In this document: in pieces, positions 32,000-39,148 of the stretch | How the letters are laid out: the number at the start of each line of letters is the position of its first letter | Numbering within the stretch: position 1 is the stretch's first letter | Origin: an uncultured Actinomycetes bacterium | GTDB lineage: Bacteria; Actinomycetota; Thermoleophilia; RBG-16-64-13 | NCBI GenBank assembly: GCA_937148845.1 | Contig: CAKZRW010000054.1 | Span: forward strand, 1-39,148 | Direction of reading: 5' to 3' | DNA length: 39,148 nt | The notes under the pieces: model-generated | The model's input: only the letters and a program-made list of their open reading frames with translations | Told to the model about the DNA's origin: nothing | Database searches by the model: none | Translations under genes and position numbers: made by a program

Positions 32000-33276
32000 G
32001 ATCAAAGTCGCTCTCCGCGTTGGCGCAGGCTTTTCGCTCCCTGCGCAATCGCAACTATCGCCTCTTCTGGTTCGGCCAACTGGTGTCACTGGCCGGCACT
32101 TGGATGCAGGACGTGGCTCTCAGCTGGCTGGTGCTCACTCTGACCGACTCGCCTGAGGCTTTGGGTCTGACCATGACCTTCCGTTTCTTGCCGGCTCTCT
32201 TTCTCTCCCTTTACGGCGGGGTGCTTGCCGACGTTCTGCCCAAGCGGAGGGCTCTCATCGCCGCTCAGGTCGCTCAGATGCTCGTGGCCCTGGCTCTCGC
32301 GGTGTTGTACTCCACAGATGTCATCTCCATTGCCCTCATCTACTTGTTGGCGGGTGTACGGGGCGTGGTGGAGGCGGTAGAAGGGCCCACCAGGCTGGCG
32401 TTCGTGTCGGAGATGGTGGGCAAAGAGGACCTGGCCAACGCTATAGCCCTGAACTCGACGCTTTTCAACGCCGCCCGCATCGCCGGTCCTGCGGTCGGGG
32501 CGGTCGTCATCAGCACCCTGGGGATCGGGGCCTGTTTCTATCTCAATGCGGTCAGCTTTGCAGCAGTGATCGGGGCCTTGTTCGCCATGCGTCCGGCGGA
32601 ACTGCATCTAGCCCCTCGCGTACCCCATGAGGGCTCGCTCCGGCAACTGCGGGAAGGACTGCGTTACGCTCGCTCCACCCCCGAAGTGGTGCTGGTATTG
32701 ATCACCATGGGCGCGCTCGGTGCCTTCGGGTACAACTTCATGACCATGGTCCCGCTGGTGACCAAGTATGTCCTGTTGGCGGGAGCCTCTACTCTGGCTT
32801 TGCTCACTACCACTATGGGAGCGGGGTCGGTCGTAGGGGGGCTCTTCGTAGCCTGGCGGGCAAGGCCTACCAGGCGGCGACTGGTGGTCTCCTCTCTCTG
32901 GTTCACCTGTCTACTGGCGGCGGTGGCGCTTTCTCGGTGGGTCGGGCTCACCGTGGTCGTGGTGTTCGCTCTGGGTTTCGTGGGCATCCTTTTCATGACT
33001 ACCGCCAATACCCGACTGCAACTCTCGGTGCCCGGTCATATGCGGGGCCGGGTGCTGGGCATCTACGGGCTTCTTTTCGTGGGGACCACGCCCATAAGCA
33101 GCTACCTCATCGGCTGGCTGAGCGAGACGGTGGGAGTGACGGTGACGATCCTGATCATGGCCGGTCTTTGCGCGGTGGGAGCGGTCTGGGGAGTAGCTTA
33201 TGCCCGCCGGGTGTTCCCTGCGGGGACTTCTCGGGATCTGCCTCGTCCGCCCGACGAAGAACCGGAGCCACGCTGA
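31996..33276 (+). CDS. MFS transporter (MFS_3/EntS-like exporter)
   Basis: A 426-residue, 12-helix major facilitator. The N-terminus FRSLRNRNYRLFWFGQLVS and the motif GGVLADVLPKRRALI, which is the family signature between helices two and three, place it with EntS/TMS5-type exporters. VEGPTRLAFVSEMVG and NSTLFNAARIAGPAVG are also typical. The ATG overlaps the stop of the HAD-AIRS gene, so the two are translationally coupled and probably act together. The substrate is unknown; export of a product or by-product of the fusion enzyme is possible. Confidence 0.92.
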   Translation: MRSKSLSALAQAFRSLRNRNYRLFWFGQLVSLAGTWMQDVALSWLVLTLTDSPEALGLTMTFRFLPALFLSLYGGVLADVLPKRRALIAAQVAQMLVALALAVLYSTDVISIALIYLLAGVRGVVEAVEGPTRLAFVSEMVGKEDLANAIALNSTLFNAARIAGPAVGAVVISTLGIGACFYLNAVSFAAVIGALFAMRPAELHLAPRVPHEGSLRQLREGLRYARSTPEVVLVLITMGALGAFGYNFMTMVPLVTKYVLLAGASTLALLTTTMGAGSVVGGLFVAWRARPTRRRLVVSSLWFTCLLAAVALSRWVGLTVVVVFALGFVGILFMTTANTRLQLSVPGHMRGRVLGIYGLLFVGTTPISSYLIGWLSETVGVTVTILIMAGLCAVGAVWGVAYARRVFPAGTSRDLPRPPDEEPEPR

Positions 33277-33294
33277 GCGGTCGCTGCGGGAGAG

Positions 33295-34959
33295 ATGAGG
33301 GTCAAGATACAAATGAGGACGGAGGCGCACTCCCGGCCATATCGTCTGCGAGACCCCTCGCCCGGCGTTGGCACCGAGGAGCGCGAGAAGCACGGTCTCC
33401 TGGTGTCGGCGCTTGTCATCGCGTTAGTGCTTATGGCTGCTCTGTTCGGTGGCTGTGGCTATCCAGCCGGGGTCTCCAGCACGGCGGTCTCCCGCCCGGA
33501 TTCCCCCGCGGTGCAGACGGCCACCGGACCTACAGCTGGACCGACCGTCACTGGCCCCGCCGCCTCCCTGCCGGTCTCCACTGGACTGGTAGGGGCCCCC
33601 GGGCTCGGCGACCCCTACTTCCCGTTGGCCGGTAATGAGGGCTACGACGTCTCTCGCTACGAGCTCGCTCTGCAGATAGATCCCCAAAACGGAGCTCTCC
33701 GCGGCCAGGTCAGCGTCACCGCTATCGCCACGAAGACCCTGGGCGCCTTCAATCTCGACCTGGAGGGTCTTACGGTCAGCAAGGTGAGGGTGGACGGCAG
33801 GGGTGCTGTGTACCAGCATGCCGGCGGCGAACTCACCGTCGTCCCCGTCTCACCGCTCCCAGCCGGCTGCAGCTTCCAGGTAGACGTCGAGTACTCAGGG
33901 ATCCCTCAGCCCCTGCGTGAAGAGGCGACCGGCCTTTCCCTCGGCTGGCTGAGGCAGGGCGATACCATCTACACGTTGAACGAGCCCCAGGGAGCGGCTA
34001 CCTGGTTTCCTGTGAATGACCATCCCTCTGACAAAGCGCTCTACCGGCTGCGGCTGACCGTGCCTGAGCCGTTCAAGGCCGTGGCGGGCGGGACTCTGGT
34101 AGAGACCAAGGCGGGCCCGGCCGGGAGGACTTTCGTCTGGGACATGTCCGCACCGATGGCAAGCTACGTGGCCGGGGTGGTGGTGGGGCGACTGCAGGCC
34201 GACGAGCCGCAGACCGTCGACGGGGTGACTATTCGCAACTTCTACGCCGAAGGACTAGTCGAGCAGGCCAGGCCGGCCTTTGCCCGTACCCCGGAGATGC
34301 TCGAGTTCTTCGCGGAACTTTTCGGACCCTACCCTTTCTCGGGCTACGGGGCGGTGGTGCCAAGGGTCGGCTTAGGGGGAGCCATGGAGAACCAGACCCT
34401 CTCCTTGTTTGGTGGCGGGCTGGTCGAGAAGCGCTTCGCCGATGCCTATGTGGCCGAGTTGTTCATCTCGCACGAACTGGCGCACCAATGGTTCGGAAAC
34501 AGCGTCACCCTCGCCAGCTGGAAAGACATCTGGCTGAACGAGGGTTTTGCCACTTACGCGAGCTGGCTGTGGTTGGAGCACAGTCGCGGTCCGGAGACCT
34601 TGACGGAAGCGATCTCGCAGAGTCGTAAGCTGCTGGAGACCTCGGAGGCGGTCTCTCCCGGGGATCCGGGCCCCCGGCACCTCTTCGGCCCCAGCGTCTA
34701 TCACCGGGGTGCGCTCACCTTGGCTGCGCTCAGGAAGACGGTGGGAGAAGAAGACTTCTTCAAGATCTTGCGGGAGTGGGCGCGTCGATACGCTTACGGC
34801 AACGCCAGCACGGCGGACTTCATCGCCCTGGTGAAGGAGGTGGTGGGCACCTCGGCGGCTAAGAGTGGCACGACCGTGCTTCCAGGCCCTCCTTCCTCCG
34901 CCGAGTTGGATGCATTGTTCGACCGGTGGCTCTACCGGCCGGAACTCCCGGGGTCCTAG
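33295..34959 (+). CDS. Membrane-anchored M1-family zinc metallopeptidase
   Basis: A gluzincin aminopeptidase of 554 residues. The zinc site is HELAH (393-397) with the third ligand Glu416 in NEGFATY, and the exopeptidase motif GGAMENQ (361-367) is intact. Residues 37-53 form a membrane helix ending in LFGGCGY, which could be a lipobox although phenylalanine is not ideal at position -3. A Pro/Thr-rich linker precedes the N-terminal beta domain. It lacks the large C-terminal domain of PepN and is close to the short secreted M1 enzymes. GGGAG lies just before the ATG. The protein should trim peptides outside the membrane. Confidence 0.92.
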   Translation: MRVKIQMRTEAHSRPYRLRDPSPGVGTEEREKHGLLVSALVIALVLMAALFGGCGYPAGVSSTAVSRPDSPAVQTATGPTAGPTVTGPAASLPVSTGLVGAPGLGDPYFPLAGNEGYDVSRYELALQIDPQNGALRGQVSVTAIATKTLGAFNLDLEGLTVSKVRVDGRGAVYQHAGGELTVVPVSPLPAGCSFQVDVEYSGIPQPLREEATGLSLGWLRQGDTIYTLNEPQGAATWFPVNDHPSDKALYRLRLTVPEPFKAVAGGTLVETKAGPAGRTFVWDMSAPMASYVAGVVVGRLQADEPQTVDGVTIRNFYAEGLVEQARPAFARTPEMLEFFAELFGPYPFSGYGAVVPRVGLGGAMENQTLSLFGGGLVEKRFADAYVAELFISHELAHQWFGNSVTLASWKDIWLNEGFATYASWLWLEHSRGPETLTEAISQSRKLLETSEAVSPGDPGPRHLFGPSVYHRGALTLAALRKTVGEEDFFKILREWARRYAYGNASTADFIALVKEVVGTSAAKSGTTVLPGPPSSAELDALFDRWLYRPELPGS

Positions 34960-35009
34960 GAGTGCGGCTGGCGCCCAGACTGGCGGTCAGACTTAGCCTG
35001 CGGGTCCCG

Positions 35010-36995
35010 CTAGGGCCGGGGGTGGTGATGCGCACCGATCCTGGCCACGTGGGCCTTGTAGGTCTCTATCAGGGCCTCGTAGGGGGAATCGAACTCGATG
35101 GTGGTGAAATGCCCAGCGGGTCGGGTGGAGACCAGATCAAGGGGCAGGAAACCGTCCCACGAGTAGGCGAGCTGGGGCAGAGCGCCTCGTCCTGCCACCC
35201 GGATGGCGGTGACTCCTTGGGCGCCGCAGGCGGTGGCAAAGGCCAGAAACTCCTTGGTGAGACCTGCCCCGGGGCGACCCACGGCCACGCTTAGGCTCTG
35301 CAGGGAGTGGCTGGGTAGCAGACTGAGGTAGAGGCGAGGCACCTCCATCAGATCGTAGACCGGGCGTATGATGATGACCCGGCCCTGACAGTCGTTGATG
35401 GCTGTAGCGAAGGCGTAGGGATCGGGGCGCGAGCCCGGAGTCTCGCGCTCGTCGATGACGACCACGAAGGGGTCCTCGTAGCTGGAGACGACGCGGACGG
35501 CCCCGGTAGCGCCCGGGGCGTTCTCAAGGGCTTTGTAGCGGTCGAAGGTGTCTTGCAGCTGCCGAAGCGGCCAAGCCCCGCGGGGCAGGACCTGAGCCAG
35601 GCGCCGGAGCCAGGAGACCAGGTGTTCTCCGTAGTCGAGCGTGATCCAATCTCCCGGGTCGGCTTTTTCCACGAAATGGATGCGGGCGGAAAGACAGCCG
35701 AACTGGTCCCAGTAAGCGGAATCAAGGGCGGTAAGCAGGGAGACTATGTCGAGGCTGTCGGCCATCTCTTGTCCGACCACCGCGAAGCTCACCTTGTGCC
35801 CGTGCGGGTGGAAACGGGCCGCGGCAGCGCGGGCTGGGCCCGCTGGGACCGCCGTGGCCGGGGCTGCCGCTCCCTGGCCCTCGGCCGCGGGCGGCGCGCC
35901 ACTCTCTTTGAGGGCTTTCTCCAAGCTGGCGATGGTTTCGTCCCCGGCGGCGGCCAGGACCAAGTCGGCGCGACCCAGCAGGTTTCGCTGGAGTGCAGGG
36001 TCGTCGTAATCCCAGATCATCACTGCCACGGTGGCGACCAGGTCCTCATCGACCTCTTCGAGCACAGAGAGCACCAGCGGACTGAAGAGAGGCTCCCGGC
36101 GGGAGTTACGGACGAGGACAGCAGGGGGCGGGCTGCCGGTGAGAGTGGTGGCCAGGGCGAGTAGGGTGATGATAAGCGCCGTACCGGGGACATTTCCAGC
36201 CCCATAGCCCACCACCAGCTCGGGCGCTCGCGGACTGCTGAAGAGCGGCATCTGCCAGGCGACGGGCACATAGCCGGCTATCTTGTCGAGCAAATGCTCT
36301 GGGAAGAAGCGCACTCGGCCGGGCAGGTCAGTCAGCCTTCCCCAGCGTGCTGCCTGGGCCTTGCTCGGCCGGTAGCCGAACGAGGCGGCCATGCCTCTCA
36401 GGTCCCACAACTCCGGGGTAGCCAGCATGGCCCCGATCATGGCTTCCGAGAAACCCGTGTAGGCGGGAAGGGCTTCGCTCATGATGACCTGCCGCTCAGC
36501 GTCTACGGCCTGCCGCTCAGCGCGCGGGGCCCGCCCCTCGGCCACCAAGACCTCCTCTCTTGCCTCAGCCAATCGCTGCGCCGCTTGCGGCAGGGCTGCC
36601 TGCAACCGTTGCCAGAACTCCTCTCCTTGGGGGACGCGCGACCTGGCCTCAGCGAGCGCGTCGAGCAGATCGGTCCAACTCTCCAGCGGAAGCACCGGCC
36701 AACAGGCAGTGACCGCGCCTGGCTCATCGGCGGGGCATTCCAAGCCGCACTCCCGGCCGCGAGCAAAGCGAGTGGTGGCCCATCCGCTCGCCTGAGCAAG
36801 GATGCGGTCGCGCAGGTGCCTAGGCAGCCAGAACCCGGGGGCTTCTGCCGCTGTGACTCCGGGGCCCCCAGCTGCCACGCGGCTCTCTCGTGGCCTGACG
36901 CCCTCCCCTGCCATGCGGCCCTCCCCTGGCATGACGCCCTCTTCTGCCGAGTCTCCCCTATTCGTCATGGTGGGCCCGCCCGTCTTTCCGTTCAC
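35010..36995 (-). CDS. LuxC-like acyl-CoA/acyl-protein reductase
   Basis: A 661-residue protein of the LuxC (PF05893) fatty-acid reductase family, which reduces an enzyme-bound acyl thioester to the aldehyde with NADPH. The nucleotide-binding segment GYGAGNVPG (263-271), the motif EPLFSP (301-306) and the catalytic cysteine Cys434 in DQFGCLSARIHFVE match LuxC. It is longer than bacterial-luminescence LuxC (about 480) because of an N-terminal region of about 170 residues, including a low-complexity tail (1-50) with an 18-bp repeat, and an Ala/Pro insertion (366-396). The GTG start overlaps the stop of the LuxE-like gene (GTGA). No luciferase genes are present. Confidence 0.9.
   Translation of the reverse strand: MNGKTGGPTMTNRGDSAEEGVMPGEGRMAGEGVRPRESRVAAGGPGVTAAEAPGFWLPRHLRDRILAQASGWATTRFARGRECGLECPADEPGAVTACWPVLPLESWTDLLDALAEARSRVPQGEEFWQRLQAALPQAAQRLAEAREEVLVAEGRAPRAERQAVDAERQVIMSEALPAYTGFSEAMIGAMLATPELWDLRGMAASFGYRPSKAQAARWGRLTDLPGRVRFFPEHLLDKIAGYVPVAWQMPLFSSPRAPELVVGYGAGNVPGTALIITLLALATTLTGSPPPAVLVRNSRREPLFSPLVLSVLEEVDEDLVATVAVMIWDYDDPALQRNLLGRADLVLAAAGDETIASLEKALKESGAPPAAEGQGAAAPATAVPAGPARAAAARFHPHGHKVSFAVVGQEMADSLDIVSLLTALDSAYWDQFGCLSARIHFVEKADPGDWITLDYGEHLVSWLRRLAQVLPRGAWPLRQLQDTFDRYKALENAPGATGAVRVVSSYEDPFVVVIDERETPGSRPDPYAFATAINDCQGRVIIIRPVYDLMEVPRLYLSLLPSHSLQSLSVAVGRPGAGLTKEFLAFATACGAQGVTAIRVAGRGALPQLAYSWDGFLPLDLVSTRPAGHFTTIEFDSPYEALIETYKAHVARIGAHHHPRP
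36876..36947. repeat. 18-bp tandem repeat, four units, in the LuxC-like N-terminal tail
   Basis: Units 36876-36893, 36894-36911, 36912-36929 and 36930-36947 encode, in protein order, AEEGVM, PGEGRM, AGEGVR and PRESRV. The two middle units share CCCTCCCCTG. Confidence 0.75.
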
Positions 36996-38413
36996 ACCTG
37001 GGCCGCGCAGCCAGCTTCCCCTACGAGGTCCACCCGCCGGATCGAGGCCCGTTCCAGGTAAGCCCCGGCTTCGCCACAGGGGCAGCGGCTCCCCTCCTGT
37101 CCGGTCAGCAGGGTCACCCGGTCGGCGGAACGGAAGAAAGCCGGGAAGAGATCGCCTCCTCCGAACGGGTCGAAGAAAGCCAACAGCCCGGTGGTCCTTA
37201 TACCGCTCAAGAACCGTCCGTCATCATCCACGGTCACCACATGGACCCAGGGCGGCACGTGGTAATTCCCTTCTGCGCACTGCATGGCCGCCCAGTTGGC
37301 CTCGGCCATACCGTAGACGTCGCGGACAGGTAGTGGACTGCCGTCGGTCGAAAGAAAAGCCTCCTGCAGATCCCGGCGGATCTCCTCCGGCCCCACCGGG
37401 TAGGTTTCTTTCATGCCTCCTCCGGTCCCCACCAGGCTGCCAGGGGCCAAGCGCATCCGCTGCCCCCGATCGAGAAGGTGAAGAGCCAGAGCATGCAGGT
37501 GGGTGAGGCTCCCGAAGAGAAGGACCCGTTCTCCGTGGGCAGCGGCTGGGATGAGCAGGGTCAGCGCTTTCTCGACTGCACGCGGGTCCACGAGCTTCTC
37601 CTGCAGGAATCTCATGGTGGGGTGCCACAAGAAGCGCTCGAGTGCCCCCCGGAGGCCCATGCGGAAGGTCCGTCCCGCCCGGATGCGCACCTGGTCGGGA
37701 TAGGCAGGAAAGGGGATGGTGAAGTGCACGCGGTCCGGGGTCAGTCCCACCCGCTCCACGCTGAAGCGCGCCATCCGAGCCATGGCGATGCGGGTATGGC
37801 GGGGCATCATGAAGATGGCGCGGTGGTCCGCCCTCATGCCAAAGTAGCGCTGAAAGGCCAGGTAGAAGCTCTCCACCGTGAGCTCCGTGCTCGTGACATC
37901 GCGGGGGATGATGCTGGCGCGACCAGATGTGCCGCTGGAGGTGAGCATCTCGAGCCCGAGGTCTCTGAACTCATGCTCGATGGCCCGCAGCAACTTCTCC
38001 AGCGACCGGTAGGGGCTGCGGAAACGCTCCCAGCGCTCCCGAGAGACATCCAGCGAGAGCTGATCGGCCAGCCACTCGACGAAACCGCGAGGGTCGTCTT
38101 GGGGGAAAGGGGTGCCCAAGGCGTCGATGTATGACTTGAAGGTCTGTGCGGTGGGCCGGAGAAGACGGGGAAGGTCGTCGGGGGTGGCGTGACTTCCCAC
38201 ACCCCGGGCAGCCACCGTGTTGCGGTAGGCCTTGTTCAGCTGGTAGTGATAGGTGTGGCGCTCAAGGATGCCGGCGAGCAGGCTAGTCCAGCGCTCTTCG
38301 CTGGACATGTTCCAGAAGTCAGCCAACGCCCGAGTGTGGGGTCTTGCGACGGGAGCAGGAGCGTGGTGATGCCGCAAGATGTGGAGGCGGCTCCTTGTGG
38401 ATCCCCGGCTCAT
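36992..38413 (-). CDS. LuxE-like acyl-protein synthetase/acyl transferase
   Basis: A 473-residue protein of the LuxE (PF04443) branch of adenylate-forming enzymes, which activates a fatty acid as acyl-AMP and passes it through a cysteine to LuxC. The phosphate-loop motif TSSGTSG (158-164), GTGGGMKE (329-336) and VYGMAE (366-371) are present. Cys469 lies five residues from the end, similar in place to the acyl-carrying cysteine on the C-terminal tail of Photobacterium LuxE. A CPCG pair (444-447) may bind metal. The ATG at 38413 has GAGG seven bases upstream and follows the thioesterase stop by two bases. Confidence 0.9.
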   Translation of the reverse strand: MSRGSTRSRLHILRHHHAPAPVARPHTRALADFWNMSSEERWTSLLAGILERHTYHYQLNKAYRNTVAARGVGSHATPDDLPRLLRPTAQTFKSYIDALGTPFPQDDPRGFVEWLADQLSLDVSRERWERFRSPYRSLEKLLRAIEHEFRDLGLEMLTSSGTSGRASIIPRDVTSTELTVESFYLAFQRYFGMRADHRAIFMMPRHTRIAMARMARFSVERVGLTPDRVHFTIPFPAYPDQVRIRAGRTFRMGLRGALERFLWHPTMRFLQEKLVDPRAVEKALTLLIPAAAHGERVLLFGSLTHLHALALHLLDRGQRMRLAPGSLVGTGGGMKETYPVGPEEIRRDLQEAFLSTDGSPLPVRDVYGMAEANWAAMQCAEGNYHVPPWVHVVTVDDDGRFLSGIRTTGLLAFFDPFGGGDLFPAFFRSADRVTLLTGQEGSRCPCGEAGAYLERASIRRVDLVGEAGCAAQV

Positions 38414-38415
38414 GG

Positions 38416-38883
38416 CTAAACCTCGGAGGAACGCCGCCGGGGCAGCGGATCAGGTTCCCGGCCTTCGAGCACGAGGATGGCCTCTCGTTGCTCGGGACGG
38501 ATGGAGACGGGGCGGGCGTTCTTGAAGTCGTAGGCTACGAGCAGAGTCTCGGCCTCGGCGGCGACTCGCTCCAGGGCACGACTGTAAGCCTCGTAGCGCA
38601 TGACAAGACGGTCGCGGCCCCAGGCTGCCACGCGCACGCCCACCGCGAGGGTGTCGGGGTAGGTGACTGGCGCCCGGTAACGACAACGGAGCGAAGCGAT
38701 GACAAAGCCGTACTCCCGCCATTCGGGCCCCGGGTGCCCCATGCCCATGCGCTCGAAATACTCGATGCGCGCAGCTTCGAAGTAGCGCAGGTACACGGCG
38801 TGGTTCACGTGGGCGAGGGCATCCATGTCGCCCCAGCGGACGGGGACCTCGCTGACCACGGGGTACCCGGCAAGGTGTGGCAC
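38416..38883 (-). CDS. Hotdog-fold (4HBT) acyl thioesterase
   Basis: A YbgC/4-hydroxybenzoyl-CoA-type thioesterase, which releases free acid from acyl-CoA or acyl-ACP. The catalytic segment is RWGDMDALAHVNHAVYLRYFEAAR, with the active-site aspartate before the HVNH; the core then has the usual long helix and strands. I chose the GTG at 38883, which has GAGG seven bases upstream and gives 155 residues. The frame is open back to an ATG at 39051, but those 56 residues are low complexity and poorer in third-position GC. It is the first of three tightly packed genes with LuxE- and LuxC-like proteins, where LuxD would be in luminous bacteria. Confidence 0.87.
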   Translation of the reverse strand: MPHLAGYPVVSEVPVRWGDMDALAHVNHAVYLRYFEAARIEYFERMGMGHPGPEWREYGFVIASLRCRYRAPVTYPDTLAVGVRVAAWGRDRLVMRYEAYSRALERVAAEAETLLVAYDFKNARPVSIRPEQREAILVLEGREPDPLPRRRSSEV

Positions 38884-39148
38884 ACCCTGCCCTCGTTCGA
38901 CCGGCTGCGGCTCGGCCTGCTCACCGGGTTCTACAGCGCGAGCCCCGGTATCTGCACAACCGCCGGCAGCCGCGCAGAGGCTGGCCGGACTGCCAGCTCC
39001 GTGTGCGCAGGGACTGCCACTGACTGGTGTCTCTGCACCGCTTGTATCCATAGGATCCGCAAGGATTGTAGCGCGCCGAGCGCAAGGTTGCTGTAGGACC
39101 TTGGTTGGAGCTTGGCCTCAGCGCGATTGGCGGTCGACCGTCGGGCGA

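Noticed and set aside
35010-38883. A bioluminescence (lux) operon
   Set aside because: No luciferase alpha or beta gene, nor a LuxD-type alpha/beta hydrolase, is present in the window, so light emission should not be inferred.
38884-39051. N-terminal extension of the thioesterase to the ATG at 39051
   Set aside because: The 56 residues are low complexity with weaker third-position GC than the core, and the GTG at 38883 has a better ribosome site. It cannot be wholly excluded.

Overview
The window is high-GC bacterial chromosome with dense, mostly co-oriented genes, many GTG/TTG starts and GTGA/ATGA/TAATG overlaps. No outer-membrane or LPS genes are seen. Tat/lipoprotein signals, a membrane-anchored peptidoglycan amidase, RsbU-type phosphatase signalling and a Bacillus-type large SRP RNA suggest a high-GC monoderm, most plausibly a deep-branching actinobacterium. 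That placement is inference; no rRNA is present.

Layout. 1-2800: edge of an envelope polysaccharide region, with the N-terminus of a probable CapD/FlaA1-type membrane protein, a zinc-ribbon/DUF4282 membrane protein, a small unknown protein and UDP-glucose dehydrogenase. 2861-8850 (minus): N-acetylmuramoyl-L-alanine amidase coupled to a LOG-like protein, an MrfA/YprA-type helicase, a membrane-anchored metallophosphoesterase and aspartate-semialdehyde dehydrogenase. 9087-10552: an orphan Tat-lipoprotein solute-binding protein with a strong terminator. 10606-17451 (minus): ABC-2 exporter (ATPase plus two permeases) followed by a GAF-SpoIIE phosphatase and a PAS-GAF-PAS-pseudoreceiver protein. 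17544-20826 (plus): anchored Thr-rich protein, OmpR-type regulator, sensor kinase, then a secreted Cys/Thr-repeat protein with its own upstream inverted repeat. 20863-27330 (minus): informational block of tRNA-Ser(GGA), large SRP RNA, a KefB-like antiporter, dnaX-ybaB-recR and lysC. 27425-29031 (minus): a steroid 5-alpha-reductase (SRD5A/DET2) family protein and a seven-helix unknown. 29195-34959 (plus): AEC carrier, a HAD-AIR-synthase fusion coupled to an MFS exporter, and an M1 metallopeptidase. 35010-38883 (minus): hotdog thioesterase, LuxE-like acyl-protein synthetase and LuxC-like acyl-CoA reductase.

The two most notable observations are (i) the compact thioesterase-LuxE-LuxC operon, which contains the three activities of a bioluminescence fatty-acid reductase complex but no luciferase and replaces LuxD with an unrelated hotdog enzyme, and (ii) in-frame tandem repeats with an 18-bp (six-codon) period, of unrelated sequence, in linkers or tails of at least five unrelated proteins. 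The HAD-AIRS fusion and the pseudo-receiver/SpoIIE module are further candidates for undescribed biology.

All functions rest on reading motifs and overall family resemblance by eye. No database search was run.
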